This document shows, piece by piece, positions 34,034-43,531 of a stretch of DNA of 64,000 nt. Within the stretch, counting starts at the first letter, position 1; each line of letters starts with the position of its first letter. The position numbers and the translations under genes are program-made. The stretch covers positions 33,998 through 97,997 of the forward strand of contig JADCEN010000028.1 of assembly GCA_020250175.1 (NCBI GenBank). Direction: 5' to 3'. The notes under the pieces are model-generated. The model worked only from the letters and a program-made list of their open reading frames with translations. It searched no databases and had not been told where the DNA came from. The DNA is from Rhodobacter sp. Its GTDB lineage: Bacteria > Pseudomonadota > Alphaproteobacteria > Rhodobacterales > Rhodobacteraceae.

Positions 34034-34810
34034 GTGACGGCCTATCGGATCATCGGCGAAGACCGCCCGGCCCGCTGGCTGATCACCTGTGATCACGCCA
34101 GCAACCGGGTTCCCGCCGATATCGGGGGGGGGAGCCTCGGCATTTCCCGCGCCGATATGGACCGCCACATTGCCTATGATCCGGGTGCGGCAGGTCTCGC
34201 GGTGGCTCTGGCCGCAGGTCTGGTTGCCCCGGTCATCCTGTCGGATTTCTCGCGCCTTGTGATCGATCCGAACCGGGGCGAAGATGACCCGACCCTGATC
34301 ATGAAGCTCTGTGACGGCACTATCATTCCGGCCAACCGCACGGTCGATGCGGCTGAAACGGCGCGACGGATCAAGACGCTGTATCGCCCCTATCACGCCG
34401 CCTACGCCCGGCTTGCGGCGCGCAGGCCCGATACGGTGATCGTTGCCATCCATTCCTTCACCCCCGCGCTGAAGGGCCGCCCGCCGCGCCCCTGGCACAT
34501 CGGCGTGCTGCATTCGCATCGGGATGACCGCCTGTCGCGCGCGCTGCTGCGCCGGCTGCTGGCCGAGCCTGACCTGTGCGTGGGTGACAACGAGCCCTAC
34601 GCAGGCCATTTGCCGGGCGATGCCATCGACCGTCACGCCCTGCAAACGGGTCGGCACAACACGCTGATCGAACTGCGGCAGGACCTGATCGCCACCACCG
34701 GGGCGCAGGAAAGCTGGGCCGCGCGTCTGGTGCCACTTCTGCAGGCGGCACTGGCTGATGTGGACCTGACCCCGCCCGCATCCGCACAAAGGGAGACCCC
34801 GCATGGATGA
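34034..34810 (+). CDS. N-formylglutamate amidohydrolase family protein
   Basis: The 258-aa product has LITCDHASNRVPAD at the N-terminus, DFSRLVIDPNRGEDDPTL, VAIHSFTPALKG and the C-terminal GRHNTLIELRQDLI, all typical of the FGase (N-formylglutamate deformylase) superfamily, which uses metal-binding His/Asp/Glu residues. Members release formate from N-formylglutamate or act on related amides. A GTG with GGAG seven bases upstream is chosen as start rather than an ATG at 33998. It overlaps the DUF1244 gene by eight bases. No histidine-degradation (hut) genes are adjacent, so the role in this organism is open. Confidence 0.85.
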   Translation: MTAYRIIGEDRPARWLITCDHASNRVPADIGGGSLGISRADMDRHIAYDPGAAGLAVALAAGLVAPVILSDFSRLVIDPNRGEDDPTLIMKLCDGTIIPANRTVDAAETARRIKTLYRPYHAAYARLAARRPDTVIVAIHSFTPALKGRPPRPWHIGVLHSHRDDRLSRALLRRLLAEPDLCVGDNEPYAGHLPGDAIDRHALQTGRHNTLIELRQDLIATTGAQESWAARLVPLLQAALADVDLTPPASAQRETPHG

Positions 34811-35132
34811 CACCACCCGCACGGCCCTTGAAGCCGCCGCCTTTCGCCGCCTTCTGCACCACCTGATGCAGGACCGGCCCGATGTGCAGAACATCGATCT
34901 GATGAACCTGGCCGGGTTCTGCCGCAACTGCCTGAGCCGCTGGTACCAGGAAGCGGCAGCAGACCAGGGCATCGCGCTGGACAAGGAGGCCGCCCGCGGG
35001 ATCGTCTATGGCATGCCCTATGCCGACTGGGTTGCGCAGCATCAGACCGGGGCCGATGCGGCGAAGAAGGCCGCTTTCGAGGTGGCCTTCAAGCAGAATG
35101 TCACGGATCGCGATCAGGCGTCAGATGGCTGA
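34803..35132 (+). CDS. DUF1244 family protein
   Basis: A 109-aa protein with the conserved core EAAAFRRLLHHLMQDRPDVQ, NIDLMNLAGFCRNCLSRWYQ and IVYGMPYADWVAQHQ. The two Cys of FCRNCL may bind metal. Found in many alpha- and gammaproteobacteria; function unknown. It overlaps the upstream amidohydrolase gene by eight bases and its end overlaps the convergent aminotransferase gene by 12 bases. Confidence 0.88.
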   Translation: MDDTTRTALEAAAFRRLLHHLMQDRPDVQNIDLMNLAGFCRNCLSRWYQEAAADQGIALDKEAARGIVYGMPYADWVAQHQTGADAAKKAAFEVAFKQNVTDRDQASDG

Positions 35133-35984
35133 CTTGCGCATTTCATCCACGTAGATGCCGCGCATCCGGGCCGTGACCGGCCCGGGGGTGCCGCCGCCCA
35201 GCACCGCGCCGTCAATCTCGACCACCGGCATGACAAAGGCCGAGGCCGAGGTGAAAAAGGCCTCGTCCGCCGCCTTTGCCTCGTCAATGGTGAAGGGGCG
35301 TTCCTCTACCTCCATCTGGGCTTCGGCGGCAAGGCGCAGCACGGCGGTGCGGGTGATGCCCTGCAGGATGTCGGACGACAGATGGCGCGTGATGATGCGG
35401 TTGCCACGCACGATATAGGTGTTGTTCGACGTGCCTTCGGTCACGAACCCGTCCTCGACCATCCAGGCATCGTCGCAACCGGCCTTTTTGGCCATCATCT
35501 TGCCCATCGACGGGTACAGAAGCTGGACCGTCTTGATGTCGCGCCGCCCCCAGCGGATGTCCGGAATCGAGATGACCCTCATCCCGACCGTTGCGGCAGG
35601 GTTTTCGGCCAGGCCGGGCTTCGACTGGGTGAACAGGACCAGCGTCGAAGGCGTGGTTGCCGGGTCGGGGAAGGCAAAGTCGCGGTCGCCGGGTGACCCG
35701 CGCGTGACCTGAAGGTAGACCATGCCGTCGGTCACGCCGTTCACCGCCACAAGTTCGCGGTGAATGGCCAGCAAGGCGTCATCTGTCACCGGGGCGGCCA
35801 TGTCCAGCTCTGCCAGAGACCGGGCCAGACGCCTGCAATGACCGGCAAAGTCAACGAGCTTGCCGCCCAGCACGCTTGTCACCTCATAAACCCCATCGGC
35901 CATCAGAAAGCCCCGGTCGAAGACGCTGATCTTGGCGTCTTCCTCGGGCAGATAGGTTCCGTTCACATAGACGGTGCGGCTCAT
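35121..35984 (-). CDS. D-amino-acid aminotransferase (class IV PLP enzyme)
   Basis: The 287-aa product has the class IV fold motifs VYVNGTYLPEEDAKISVFDR (N-terminal), RWGRRDIKTVQLLYPSM with the PLP-binding lysine in DIK, and DDAWMVEDGFVTEGTSNNTY. It is closest in pattern to D-alanine aminotransferases, which move amino groups between D-amino acids and 2-oxo acids. The start MSRTVYVNG is chosen over an in-frame GTG-type extension. It lies directly downstream of a dipeptide epimerase gene (gap of five bases), which supports a role in using D-amino acids or cell-wall peptides. Confidence 0.85.
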   Translation of the reverse strand: MSRTVYVNGTYLPEEDAKISVFDRGFLMADGVYEVTSVLGGKLVDFAGHCRRLARSLAELDMAAPVTDDALLAIHRELVAVNGVTDGMVYLQVTRGSPGDRDFAFPDPATTPSTLVLFTQSKPGLAENPAATVGMRVISIPDIRWGRRDIKTVQLLYPSMGKMMAKKAGCDDAWMVEDGFVTEGTSNNTYIVRGNRIITRHLSSDILQGITRTAVLRLAAEAQMEVEERPFTIDEAKAADEAFFTSASAFVMPVVEIDGAVLGGGTPGPVTARMRGIYVDEMRKSAI

Positions 35985-35989
35985 TCGGA

Positions 35990-36952
35990 TTACCCCCACA
36001 GGCTTGGTTCGGGTGGATGGATGCCCGCCTGGTCAAACCGCAGCGGATGATCCCGGTCTTCGGCCAGAAGCAGCGGACCGTCAAGATCGGTAAAGGCAGC
36101 CCCCTGCGCCAGCAGGGTGGCCGGGGCCATGGCCAGGCTGGACCCGACCATGCAGCCCACCATCAGCCCGTATCCTTCGGCCAGCGCCGCCGCCTTCAGC
36201 GCCAGCCCCTCTGTCAGGCCGCCGGTCTTGTCCAGCTTGATGTTGACCATGTCATACTTGCCCGCAAGTCCGGGCAGCGAGGCGCGGTCGTGGCAGCTTT
36301 CGTCGGCGCAGACGGGCAGCGGGCGGGCGATTTCCGCCAGCATGTCATCGGCCCCGACAGGCAGCGGCTGTTCCACCATCGCCACGCCAAGGCGCAAAAG
36401 ATGCGGGGCAAGATCGGCATAGACCTCTGCCGTCCAGCCTTCGTTGGCGTCGATGATTATCCGGGTCCGGGGGGCACCGGCCCGCACCGCCTCGAGCCGG
36501 GGCATGTCGCCGGGCGTGCCAAGCTTGATTTTCAGAAGCGGGCGGTGGGCGTGTTTCGCCGCCGCCGCCCGCATGGTCTCTGGCGTGTCCAGCGACAGGG
36601 TATAGGCGGTGATCTCTCGCCCCGGTTCCGCCAGCCCGGCCAACTGCCAGACGCGCCGCCCGGTCTGCTTTGCCCGCAGGTCCCACAGCGCGCAATCCAC
36701 CGCATTGCGCGCCGCCCCGGCGGGCAGGGCACCTTGCAGGGCGTCGCGCGTGATGTCCTGCGGCAGGCTTTCGATCTGGGCCGTCACACTTTCCGGCGTT
36801 TCGCCGTACCGGGCGTAGGGCACGCATTCGCCCCATCCGGTCACACCACCCCGCGTCACGCGCACCGTCAGCACGCGCGCTTCGGTTCGGCTGCCCCGGC
36901 TGATCGTGAAGACCTGGGCAAGGCGGAACACTTCGGGGGTGACCGTGATCAT
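35990..36952 (-). CDS. dgcA: Dipeptide epimerase (enolase superfamily)
   Basis: The 320-aa product has the muconate-lactonising-type barrel motifs: LLKIKLGTP (KxK pair), IIIDANEGW (metal Asp), MVEQPLP (metal Glu), VCADESCHD (metal Asp) and NIKLDKTGG (catalytic Lys). This is the L-Ala-D/L-Glu epimerase type that handles peptidoglycan-derived dipeptides. MITVTPEVFRLAQVF is used as start. It is the first gene of a two-gene unit with the D-amino-acid aminotransferase. The gene symbol is by analogy with related Rhodobacterales annotation and is less certain than the family. Confidence 0.85.
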   Translation of the reverse strand: MITVTPEVFRLAQVFTISRGSRTEARVLTVRVTRGGVTGWGECVPYARYGETPESVTAQIESLPQDITRDALQGALPAGAARNAVDCALWDLRAKQTGRRVWQLAGLAEPGREITAYTLSLDTPETMRAAAAKHAHRPLLKIKLGTPGDMPRLEAVRAGAPRTRIIIDANEGWTAEVYADLAPHLLRLGVAMVEQPLPVGADDMLAEIARPLPVCADESCHDRASLPGLAGKYDMVNIKLDKTGGLTEGLALKAAALAEGYGLMVGCMVGSSLAMAPATLLAQGAAFTDLDGPLLLAEDRDHPLRFDQAGIHPPEPSLWG

Positions 36953-37424
36953 GGGCGGCTCCTTGCGGTCAATCGGCGAAAGATCGGTGATCTGCGGCTT
37001 TCTTCGGCGGTATCTGACGGGTCCTGTCGCCGTCGCCAAGGGGGTGTCATGTCCCGCAGGCCCATGCCGCCATGGCATCGCCCGGAAACCGAAGGTGAGG
37101 GGTCTGGATTATCATCTTGGCTGCCGTGTCCGGCGCAAAGAATGTGGCAGCGGCGCGCCGATGTCTTGCCCGAATCAGCAGGCGCAGCCGCAAAGATGCG
37201 TCAGCCGATCCGGGGCAGGCGGCGGCGCAGCGCCGCCTTGGCCCGCCGTGACCGTTACGGCGCGCAAGGGTCCGGCCGCTGTGGACAGGGCAAGGGGGCG
37301 CGGCACCGGCGCCATAAAGCACAGATTCGCAACAAGCCATTGTTTCCAAAATAGAATAACTGCGATACTTGCGGGCGTTACCCGGCCCTGCCAGTGCAGT
37401 GTCGGATGGTATGCGGAGGTATCC
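36953..37424. other. Intergenic region with hairpin and AT-rich promoter-like end
   Basis: No convincing gene. A perfect hairpin GGCGGCGC-A-GCGCCGCC lies at about 37220-37240. The last part, about 37330-37380 (CATTGTTTCC, AAAATAGAATAACTGCGATA), is markedly AT-rich and is the likely promoter for the SRPBCC gene at 37425. Confidence 0.45.
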
Positions 37425-37910
37425 ATGCGGTTCGTGATCTGGTCTGTGGCAGGGGGGCTGCTTTTGGTCGGCGCTGTATGGTCGGTGGGCTGGCTGCTGC
37501 CGCCGGGGCGCGAGGGGCGGGCCGAGGTTGTGATCGACGTGGCCCCGGCGCGGGTGCTTGAAGTCATCGAGGCGGTAGAGTTGCAGCCGGAATGGCGGGC
37601 GGGCATCGCCACGGTCATACCCACGCCGGACGGCTGGACAGAGGTGACCGCGCGCGGCGAGCGCATCACCTTCCTGGCCGAACAGGCGGACGACTCGCAG
37701 GTGCGGCTGCGCTTTTCTTCAGATGCAGGCTATACGGGCACATGGGAGGCCATGCTGACGCCCGAGGGGAAGGGCACGCGCATTGCGGTGGTGGAACGGG
37801 CCGAAGTTCCGTCGCCGCCTGGCCGCATCCTGGCGCGGATTTTCTTTGACCCCGATGCCTTCGCTGCGGAGTATCTGGCGGCATTGAAGGCGCAAAGCGA
37901 GGGCGAATGA
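37425..37910 (+). CDS. SRPBCC-family (START-like) membrane-anchored protein
   Basis: The 161-aa product has an N-terminal membrane helix (FVIWSVAGGLLLVGAVWSVG) and a START/Bet v1-like domain (VIDVAPARVLEVIEAVELQP...; GTWEAMLTPEGKGTRIAVVE; RIFFDPDAFAAEYLAALKA). Such domains bind hydrophobic ligands. CGGAGG six bases before the ATG at 37425 fixes the start. Its stop overlaps the next gene by ATGA. Ligand and role unknown. Confidence 0.75.
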   Translation: MRFVIWSVAGGLLLVGAVWSVGWLLPPGREGRAEVVIDVAPARVLEVIEAVELQPEWRAGIATVIPTPDGWTEVTARGERITFLAEQADDSQVRLRFSSDAGYTGTWEAMLTPEGKGTRIAVVERAEVPSPPGRILARIFFDPDAFAAEYLAALKAQSEGE

Positions 37911-38341
37911 TGGCCGGGACAAGACAGAAGCCAACCGATTGGCGCAAACGGTTCGGCGCGGCGAAAGCACCGCATGTCGTTATGCTGCATGCCGATTTCG
38001 CCGGGGTAAAGGCGGGAAACACGATGCTCATCTCCTCGCCGGGCGAGATTGCGAACTACCTGTCGCGTATTCCCAAGGCCGAGACGCGGACGATGGACCG
38101 GATGCGCAATGAACTGGCGCGCAAGGCCGGTGCCAATGCGATGTGCCCGGTCACGACGGCCATCTACCTGCGGGTCGTGGCCGAGGTGGCGCTGGCCGAT
38201 CTGGCCGAGGGCAAGCGCCTGGAAGAGGTTGTGCCCTTCTGGCGCGTGGTTCTGCCGGACAGCAAGGTGGCGCAGAAACTGTCCTGCGGGCCGGATCATG
38301 TGGCGCATCTGGCCGCGCTCGACGGCGCGGCGGCGGGATAG
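37907..38341 (+). CDS. Conserved hypothetical protein coupled to SRPBCC gene
   Basis: The 144-aa product has no signal peptide or membrane segment. A conserved-looking core reads [40 protein letters not shown] and [20 protein letters not shown]. The order ISSP..I..YLSRIP..A..PVTT..FWRVV recalls the C-terminal helical domain of O6-methylguanine-DNA methyltransferases, but the PCHR active-site motif is absent, so I make no enzyme call. It starts in an ATGA overlap with the SRPBCC gene and is followed by accA. Confidence 0.6.
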   Translation: MMAGTRQKPTDWRKRFGAAKAPHVVMLHADFAGVKAGNTMLISSPGEIANYLSRIPKAETRTMDRMRNELARKAGANAMCPVTTAIYLRVVAEVALADLAEGKRLEEVVPFWRVVLPDSKVAQKLSCGPDHVAHLAALDGAAAG

Positions 38342-38418
38342 GGCCAGGCCCGCTCGGGGCGAGTTGCTTCTTGCCCCGCCTCTGGCCATATAGGTCCGAC
38401 CGGCTTGAGGAGTGCCCG

Positions 38419-39378
38419 ATGAACTACCTGGAATTCGAAAAGCCCCTGGCCGAGATCGAGGGCAAGGCGGAAGAACTGCGTGCGATGGCGCGGGCCAACC
38501 GGGAAATGGATGTGGAAAAGGAAGCGGCGGCCCTTGACCGCAAGGCCGAAACGCTGCTCAGGGACCTCTACAAGGGTCTGACCCCCTGGCAGAAATGCCA
38601 GGTGGCACGGCACCCCGACCGACCGCATTGCAAGGATTACATCGATGCCCTGTTCTCGGAATTCACCCTGCTGGCGGGGGACCGGAACTTTGCCGATGAC
38701 CATGCGGTCATGGGCGGGCTGGCGCGGTTCAACGATGCGCCGGTGATGGTGATCGGCCATGAAAAGGGCAGCGACACCAAGACCAGGATCCAGCGCAACT
38801 TCGGCATGGCGCGCCCCGAGGGTTACCGCAAGGCGATCCGGCTGATGGACCTTGCGCACCGGTTCCGCCTGCCGGTGGTGACGCTGATCGACACGCCCGG
38901 TGCCTATCCCGGCAAGGGCGCGGAAGAACGCGGGCAATCGGAGGCGATTGCGCGGTCCACGGCGAAATGCCTGGAAATCGGCGTGCCTCTGGTCAGCGTG
39001 ATCATCGGCGAGGGCGGCTCTGGCGGGGCGGTGGCCTTTGCCACGGCGAACCGGATCGCCATGCTGGAACATTCGATCTATTCGGTAATCTCGCCGGAAG
39101 GCTGCGCATCGATCCTGTGGAAGGACGCCGAAAAGATGCGCGAGGCGGCCGAGGCGCTGCGTCTGACCGCGCAGGACCTGCAAAAGCTGGGGGTGATCGA
39201 CCGGATCATCAAGGAACCGCTGGGCGGGGCACAGCGCGGGCGGAGCGAGACGATCGACGCGGTGGGCAAGGCCATCGAGGCAATGCTGAAAGACCTTGCC
39301 GGCAAGAAGCCCGACGCGCTGGTCAAGGACCGCCGCCAGAAGTTTCTGGATATGGGCACAAAGGGGCTTGCCGCCTGA
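38419..39378 (+). CDS. accA: Acetyl-CoA carboxylase carboxyltransferase subunit alpha
   Basis: The 319-aa product starts [20 protein letters not shown] and contains [53 protein letters not shown] and [14 protein letters not shown], standard for AccA. With AccD it transfers CO2 from carboxybiotin to acetyl-CoA, the first step in fatty acid synthesis. GAGGAG lies eight bases before the ATG. Its stop overlaps the start of the SMR gene (TGATG). The accD and accBC genes are not in the window. Confidence 0.97.
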   Translation: MNYLEFEKPLAEIEGKAEELRAMARANREMDVEKEAAALDRKAETLLRDLYKGLTPWQKCQVARHPDRPHCKDYIDALFSEFTLLAGDRNFADDHAVMGGLARFNDAPVMVIGHEKGSDTKTRIQRNFGMARPEGYRKAIRLMDLAHRFRLPVVTLIDTPGAYPGKGAEERGQSEAIARSTAKCLEIGVPLVSVIIGEGGSGGAVAFATANRIAMLEHSIYSVISPEGCASILWKDAEKMREAAEALRLTAQDLQKLGVIDRIIKEPLGGAQRGRSETIDAVGKAIEAMLKDLAGKKPDALVKDRRQKFLDMGTKGLAA

Positions 39379-39692
39379 TGAACCCCTGGCTGATCGTCCT
39401 GATTGCCGGTCTGATGGAAACCGGATGGGCCATCGGGCTGAAGTATTCCGAAGGCTTCACCCGGTTCTGGCCCAGCGTTGCAACCGTTGTGGGGGCCATT
39501 GGCAGCTTCTGGCTGCTCAGTCTTGCCATGAAAACGCTTCCTGTGGGCACGGCCTATGCCGTCTGGGTCGGGATCGGGGCAGTCGGCACCGCCATTCTGG
39601 CAGTGTTCCTGTTTGGCGAGCCGGTCAGCCCGATGCGGGTGGCGGGTATTCTGCTGATCGTCGCCGGGATTGCGGCACTGAAATTCGCCTGA
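39378..39692 (+). CDS. sugE: SMR-family efflux protein (SugE/Gdx-like)
   Basis: The 104-aa product has four membrane helices and the essential Glu in the first ([20 protein letters not shown]), followed by [20 protein letters not shown] and [20 protein letters not shown]. The pattern W.IGLKYS.GFTR is that of the SugE/Gdx subgroup, which exports guanidinium and some quaternary ammonium compounds as an antiparallel dimer. It begins within the accA stop codon. No guanidine riboswitch was seen since it shares the accA transcript. Confidence 0.88.
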   Translation: MNPWLIVLIAGLMETGWAIGLKYSEGFTRFWPSVATVVGAIGSFWLLSLAMKTLPVGTAYAVWVGIGAVGTAILAVFLFGEPVSPMRVAGILLIVAGIAALKFA

Positions 39693-39789
39693 GCCGGGCG
39701 GGGGGCGGCACCCTGCGGTCCCGGGGGATCGTCCCTGTGCGGATGTGCCGGTCGCATGCCGGCCCCGAACAATGTCTGTGTCTGGCCTG

Positions 39790-40125
39790 TGGCATATGCG
39801 CCTTCTTCGGGGCTTTCGGCTTCGGCTTGGGAAGATCGCGTGCGACGGCGAGAACCTGCGCCGCACGTGCGTCGGGGTCATCCAGCAGGATATCGGCCTC
39901 GATCAGGGTTTGGCACCGGGATAGGTCGGCACAATCTTCGGATCGGGCAAAAACGGCACGGTCCCTGCGGTTCGCTTGACGGAAAGCCGGTTGTCACAGA
40001 TCAGCGTCACCGCCTTGCCCTGAAAAAAATACGGCGCATTTAACGAACGTCTTGCGCAGACTGATCTGACCTGCCGCCGACATCCGTTCGGCCACATGGG
40101 CCGCTGTGCCGGGGTCAGTGGCCAT
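39790..40125 (-). pseudogene. TfoX-family protein pseudogene
   Basis: Read across frames, the minus strand encodes a TfoX N-terminal domain: HVAERMSAAGQISLRKTF, then FFQGKAVTLICDNRLSVK, PTYPGAKP and IEADILLDDPDARAAQVLAV with a Lys/Pro tail (PKPKPKAPKK). Two frameshifts break it: one in a run of seven T (minus strand; 40022-40028 region) and a one-base loss right after GAKP that creates TGA. The ATG lies inside the plsC 3' end. The intact family is a small regulator-like protein; here it is inactive unless the frameshifts are sequencing errors. Confidence 0.7.
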
Positions 40126-40876
40126 GCCGGGGGGCACCCTGCACCGACGTGATGAAACCCGCCTCGGCCATCAGCGCGTTGGACGCGGTTTCGACGCGCA
40201 GCTCCAGTTCGGCCATGAATTCGGGGTTCGGCAACCCCGGCGCAATCGATGTCAGGAATTCAACCACCGCAAGGCCGGGCTTGCGGTAAAATCCGTGGCG
40301 CGGCCAGAACACACCCACATTCGTGGCGGCCGGAACACAATCCTGCCCAAGCTGCGCATAAAGCACCGCTGACCCCACCTTGTAGGCAGGGCGCGCGCCC
40401 GGCGCGGTCCGGGTGCCTTCGGGATAGATGATCAACTGGCCAGGGTCCTGCCGGCCGTCCTGCACCGCCTGCATCATCGCGGCAATCGCTTGGCCGCGCT
40501 TGCCCCTGTCCACCGGCACGCAGCCGATGCGCAGCGCGTACCAGCCCAGGATCGGAGCCCATTTCAGTTCCTTTTTCATGATGAATTTCGCGCGCGGCAG
40601 GGCACTGAACAGGATGATGATGTCAAAGAATGACTGGTGCTTGGCGGCGATCAGCACCTCGCCCACCGGCGGGGCACCGCGCACCTCGGACCGCAGGCCC
40701 ACCATCCATCCGGCGGTCCAGCGCACCCAGCGGCAGTAGCTGTGGCAGGCGGCAAAGGCGGCCGGGCGGCTGAACAGCGCAAAGGGCGTGTAGACAATCG
40801 CGAACAGCGGCATCGCCAGATACATCTGCGCGATGAACAGCACCGACCGCAGCCATTGCACGGCACCTGCCATCAC
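40115..40876 (-). CDS. plsC: 1-acyl-sn-glycerol-3-phosphate acyltransferase
   Basis: The 253-aa product has an N-terminal hydrophobic stretch (FIAQMYLAMPLFAIVYTPFA), the HX4D catalytic motif in AAKHQSFFDIIIL, and the substrate-binding YPEGTR motif, as in LPA acyltransferases. It makes phosphatidic acid at the inner membrane. Its start overlaps the ftsX stop by four bases, forming an ftsE-ftsX-plsC run. The tfoX pseudogene start lies inside its 3' end, so tfoX was once coupled to it. Confidence 0.9.
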   Translation of the reverse strand: MMAGAVQWLRSVLFIAQMYLAMPLFAIVYTPFALFSRPAAFAACHSYCRWVRWTAGWMVGLRSEVRGAPPVGEVLIAAKHQSFFDIIILFSALPRAKFIMKKELKWAPILGWYALRIGCVPVDRGKRGQAIAAMMQAVQDGRQDPGQLIIYPEGTRTAPGARPAYKVGSAVLYAQLGQDCVPAATNVGVFWPRHGFYRKPGLAVVEFLTSIAPGLPNPEFMAELELRVETASNALMAEAGFITSVQGAPRHGH

Positions 40877-41760
40877 ATCATTTCCCGCAGCTTGCCGAAG
40901 GCGGCGTTCCGGGTGGTGACAAAGGCCACCACGGCCGCAAGGGGCGGCAGCACAAGCGGCAAGAGCCAGCCCGCGCCCTGAAAGCCAAGTCCGGTCAGGA
41001 ATCCGCCCGCCGCATCCGCCGAAGGCAGGGCGGCCACCGCCAGCATCCCCAGCGCCGTGCCCATGGCAGCACCCGACAGGGCGCGCAGGGTAAAGCGGCG
41101 CACGAAGGCGCGGGCGATGAAGGCATCGCGCGCGCCGACCAGACGCAGCACGCGGATCACCTGCGCATTGGTGGCCAGCGCCGCATTGGCCGCCAGCGTG
41201 ATCATGCCAGCCATGGTTCCCAGGATCAGCACGACCGAGACCAGACCCAGGATGCGCAGCCGCCCGGCGGCAACGGCCAGCGGAACGCGCCAGCGGGTAT
41301 GGTCATCCAGGATTGCGCCGGGGGCTTCGGCGGCCAGCCGCAGGCGCAGCCCTTCGCCATCATATCCCGCAGCGTCTTGCGTCACCTCGATCAGCCGGGG
41401 AATGGGCAGGGTATCCAGCGGCAGGTCCGGGCCGAACCAGGGTTCCAGCAGCTTGCGCTGTTCCTCATCCGTCATGGCCCGGGCCGATGCCACGCCAGGC
41501 GTGGTCGCCAGCAGATCCAGCACGGCCTGCGTCTGGCGGTCCATCTGATCGGCCGGGGCCGAGATGCGGATGGTGGCGCTGTTGGCCAGACCTTCGGTCC
41601 AGCGGTCGGCCAGCCGGCCCGAGGCCAGCGCAAGCGCCAGGGCAAACACCGCCAGAAACGCCATCGCAGCCGAGGTCAGCGTCGTCAGCCAGGCGCTGGG
41701 GCCGGACGGGGGAACAACCCGTTCCGCGTGGCGCAGCGCCATGCCGGGCGCCCCCGTCAC
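40873..41760 (-). CDS. ftsX: Cell division protein FtsX-like permease
   Basis: The 295-aa product has four membrane segments (for example TLTSAAMAFLAVFALALALA, LGLVSVVLILGTMAGMITLA, GAAMGTALGMLAVAALPS and LLPLVLPPLAAVVAFVTT). A periplasmic domain lies between the first two. The segment ATNAQVIRVLRLVGARDAFI before the third helix is typical of FtsX. It forms the membrane partner of FtsE and transmits signals to cell-wall hydrolases during division. It overlaps ftsE and plsC by four bases each. Confidence 0.9.
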   Translation of the reverse strand: MTGAPGMALRHAERVVPPSGPSAWLTTLTSAAMAFLAVFALALALASGRLADRWTEGLANSATIRISAPADQMDRQTQAVLDLLATTPGVASARAMTDEEQRKLLEPWFGPDLPLDTLPIPRLIEVTQDAAGYDGEGLRLRLAAEAPGAILDDHTRWRVPLAVAAGRLRILGLVSVVLILGTMAGMITLAANAALATNAQVIRVLRLVGARDAFIARAFVRRFTLRALSGAAMGTALGMLAVAALPSADAAGGFLTGLGFQGAGWLLPLVLPPLAAVVAFVTTRNAAFGKLREMM

Positions 41761-42428
41761 AGGTCTGCCCCGGCAAGCTGGATGCGCCGGTTGCGGATTC
41801 GCAGAACGCGGGCGGCAACCTGTTGTTTCACCGTGCGGATCAGGGTCAGGTCATGGGTCGCAACAAGGATCGTCTTGCCCATCCGGTTCAATTCCACCAG
41901 CAGCGACAGAAGCCGCAGCGACATTTCCCAGTCAACATTGCCGGTCGGCTCATCTGCCAGGATCACGTCCGGGGCGATGATCACCGCCCGCGCCAGCGCG
42001 GCGCGCTGGCGTTCTCCGCCTGAAAGCGACGGCGGCAGGGCATCGGCCAGATGGGCAAGGCCGACCCAGGCCAGCAGATCGGACAGGTCCTGCACCGGGG
42101 TGTCCCGTTCCGCCACGGTCAGCGGCAGCGCCACGTTGGCGGCAAGCGGCAGATGATCCAGAAACTGGCAATCCTGGTGGACGATGCCGATGCGGCGGCG
42201 GGTGCGCGCGATGTCATCCCGGCCCAGGCTGCGCACATCGCGGTCAAAAATGCTGATCTGCCCCGCCGTGGGGCGCAACTCGGCATAGCACAGCTTGAGG
42301 AAGGTGGATTTCCCCGACCCCGACGGCCCCGTCAGAAAGTGGAATGACCCAGGCGCAAGCTGCAGCGACACTTCAGACAAAAGCTCGGCCCCGCCGTAAC
42401 TGTAGGCCACATTGTCGAACGCGATCAC
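41757..42428 (-). CDS. ftsE: Cell division ATP-binding protein FtsE
   Basis: The 223-aa product is a compact ABC ATPase: Walker [22 protein letters not shown]-loop near [11 protein letters not shown], signature LSGGERQR, Walker [10 protein letters not shown], and H-loop VATHDLTL. With FtsX it forms the FtsEX complex at the division site. It starts [20 protein letters not shown]. It is divergent from the zinc-ribbon gene across about 200 bases that should contain both promoters. Confidence 0.93.
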   Translation of the reverse strand: MIAFDNVAYSYGGAELLSEVSLQLAPGSFHFLTGPSGSGKSTFLKLCYAELRPTAGQISIFDRDVRSLGRDDIARTRRRIGIVHQDCQFLDHLPLAANVALPLTVAERDTPVQDLSDLLAWVGLAHLADALPPSLSGGERQRAALARAVIIAPDVILADEPTGNVDWEMSLRLLSLLVELNRMGKTILVATHDLTLIRTVKQQVAARVLRIRNRRIQLAGADL

Positions 42429-42625
42429 AGGACCCCCGGAACGCCGGCCACCGGGGCCGGATGCGGCACAGTCTTGCCCGGTTTTGCGCCGGATTCAATC
42501 GCTTGTGGCAGCCGGTTCTTGGACTTGCCGGACACAAATGCTTGGAGAAGCGTTGCATCATTGCTAGAACAGGGCGAAACGGCAGGCGGATGCTGCTGGA
42601 TGCAAGCGCCCGGGAACAGGAAAAC

Positions 42626-43525
42626 ATGCGGCTGATTTGCCCGAATTGTGATGCGCAGTATGAGGTTGATGATGCAGCCGTCCCGCCCGCCGGGCGGGAT
42701 GTGCAATGTTCAAGCTGCGGACATGCCTGGTTTCAGATGCACAGGGATACCGGGCGCGCAGACGACCCGGACTTTCCGGCGCAGGATGATCCGGCCGGCC
42801 CTGGTCCGTCTGCACCGGGGGGGATCGATCCGGATGATGACAGGTGGAACGGGATTGCCGAACCACACGCCCAAGCCCTGACCGGCGAAGGGCCGCCGCA
42901 TCCGCCGCTGCCAAAGGAAGACGCCGACGCGCCGCGGCGTCGTGGCCTTGATGACAGCGTGCTTGCGGTTCTGCGGGAAGAGGCTGCGCGCGAAGCAGCC
43001 GCCCGCCGCGCCGAGGCATCGCCCCCCCTGGAGGGTCAGGATGACACCGGGTTTGCGCCGCCGGCACCGCCGGTGCCCCCGCCCCTGCCCTTCCAGGTCC
43101 CGGCAGGGCCGGCGCGGTTTGCCGATCTGTCAGTCAGCGCGGAAGAGCTGCCTGCCGGGGATGACCCGGCGGCACGCCAGGCCGCGCAGCGCGGACTGCT
43201 GCCCGATATTGAGGAAATCAACTCCACCCTTCGCGCCATCAACGAGCCGCGGGAAGAGGACGACGATCCCGAAACCGACGCCGAGGAGTACGAAGAACGG
43301 CGCGGTTTCCGCGCAGGCCTTGTCCTGATCGTCTTTATCGCCGTGCTGATGTGGTCTGCCTATGTCTCGGCACCGGGCATCGTTTCGGCGGTGCCGGCCA
43401 GTGAAAGCATTGTCCGGACCTATGTCGAGGCTGTTGACCGGGCGCGGCTGGGTGTCGATTCCCTGTTGCAGTCCGCCAATACAACCCTGCGCAACCTGAC
43501 CGGACTGGACGGGCAAGGCGGCTGA
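42626..43525 (+). CDS. Zinc-ribbon (MJ0042-type) single-pass membrane protein
   Basis: The 299-aa product has an N-terminal zinc ribbon ([20 protein letters not shown] then [11 protein letters not shown]), a long acidic and Pro-rich low-complexity middle ([14 protein letters not shown]), a transmembrane helix ([17 protein letters not shown]) and a short outer part. This MJ0042-type ribbon plus membrane anchor is common in alphaproteobacteria, usually beside ftsE, and its function is not known. The first Met of the ribbon is the start. It is convergent with the TIGR02302-type gene, with six bases between stops. Confidence 0.85.
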   Translation: MRLICPNCDAQYEVDDAAVPPAGRDVQCSSCGHAWFQMHRDTGRADDPDFPAQDDPAGPGPSAPGGIDPDDDRWNGIAEPHAQALTGEGPPHPPLPKEDADAPRRRGLDDSVLAVLREEAAREAAARRAEASPPLEGQDDTGFAPPAPPVPPPLPFQVPAGPARFADLSVSAEELPAGDDPAARQAAQRGLLPDIEEINSTLRAINEPREEDDDPETDAEEYEERRGFRAGLVLIVFIAVLMWSAYVSAPGIVSAVPASESIVRTYVEAVDRARLGVDSLLQSANTTLRNLTGLDGQGG

Positions 43526-43531
43526 GCGGCC

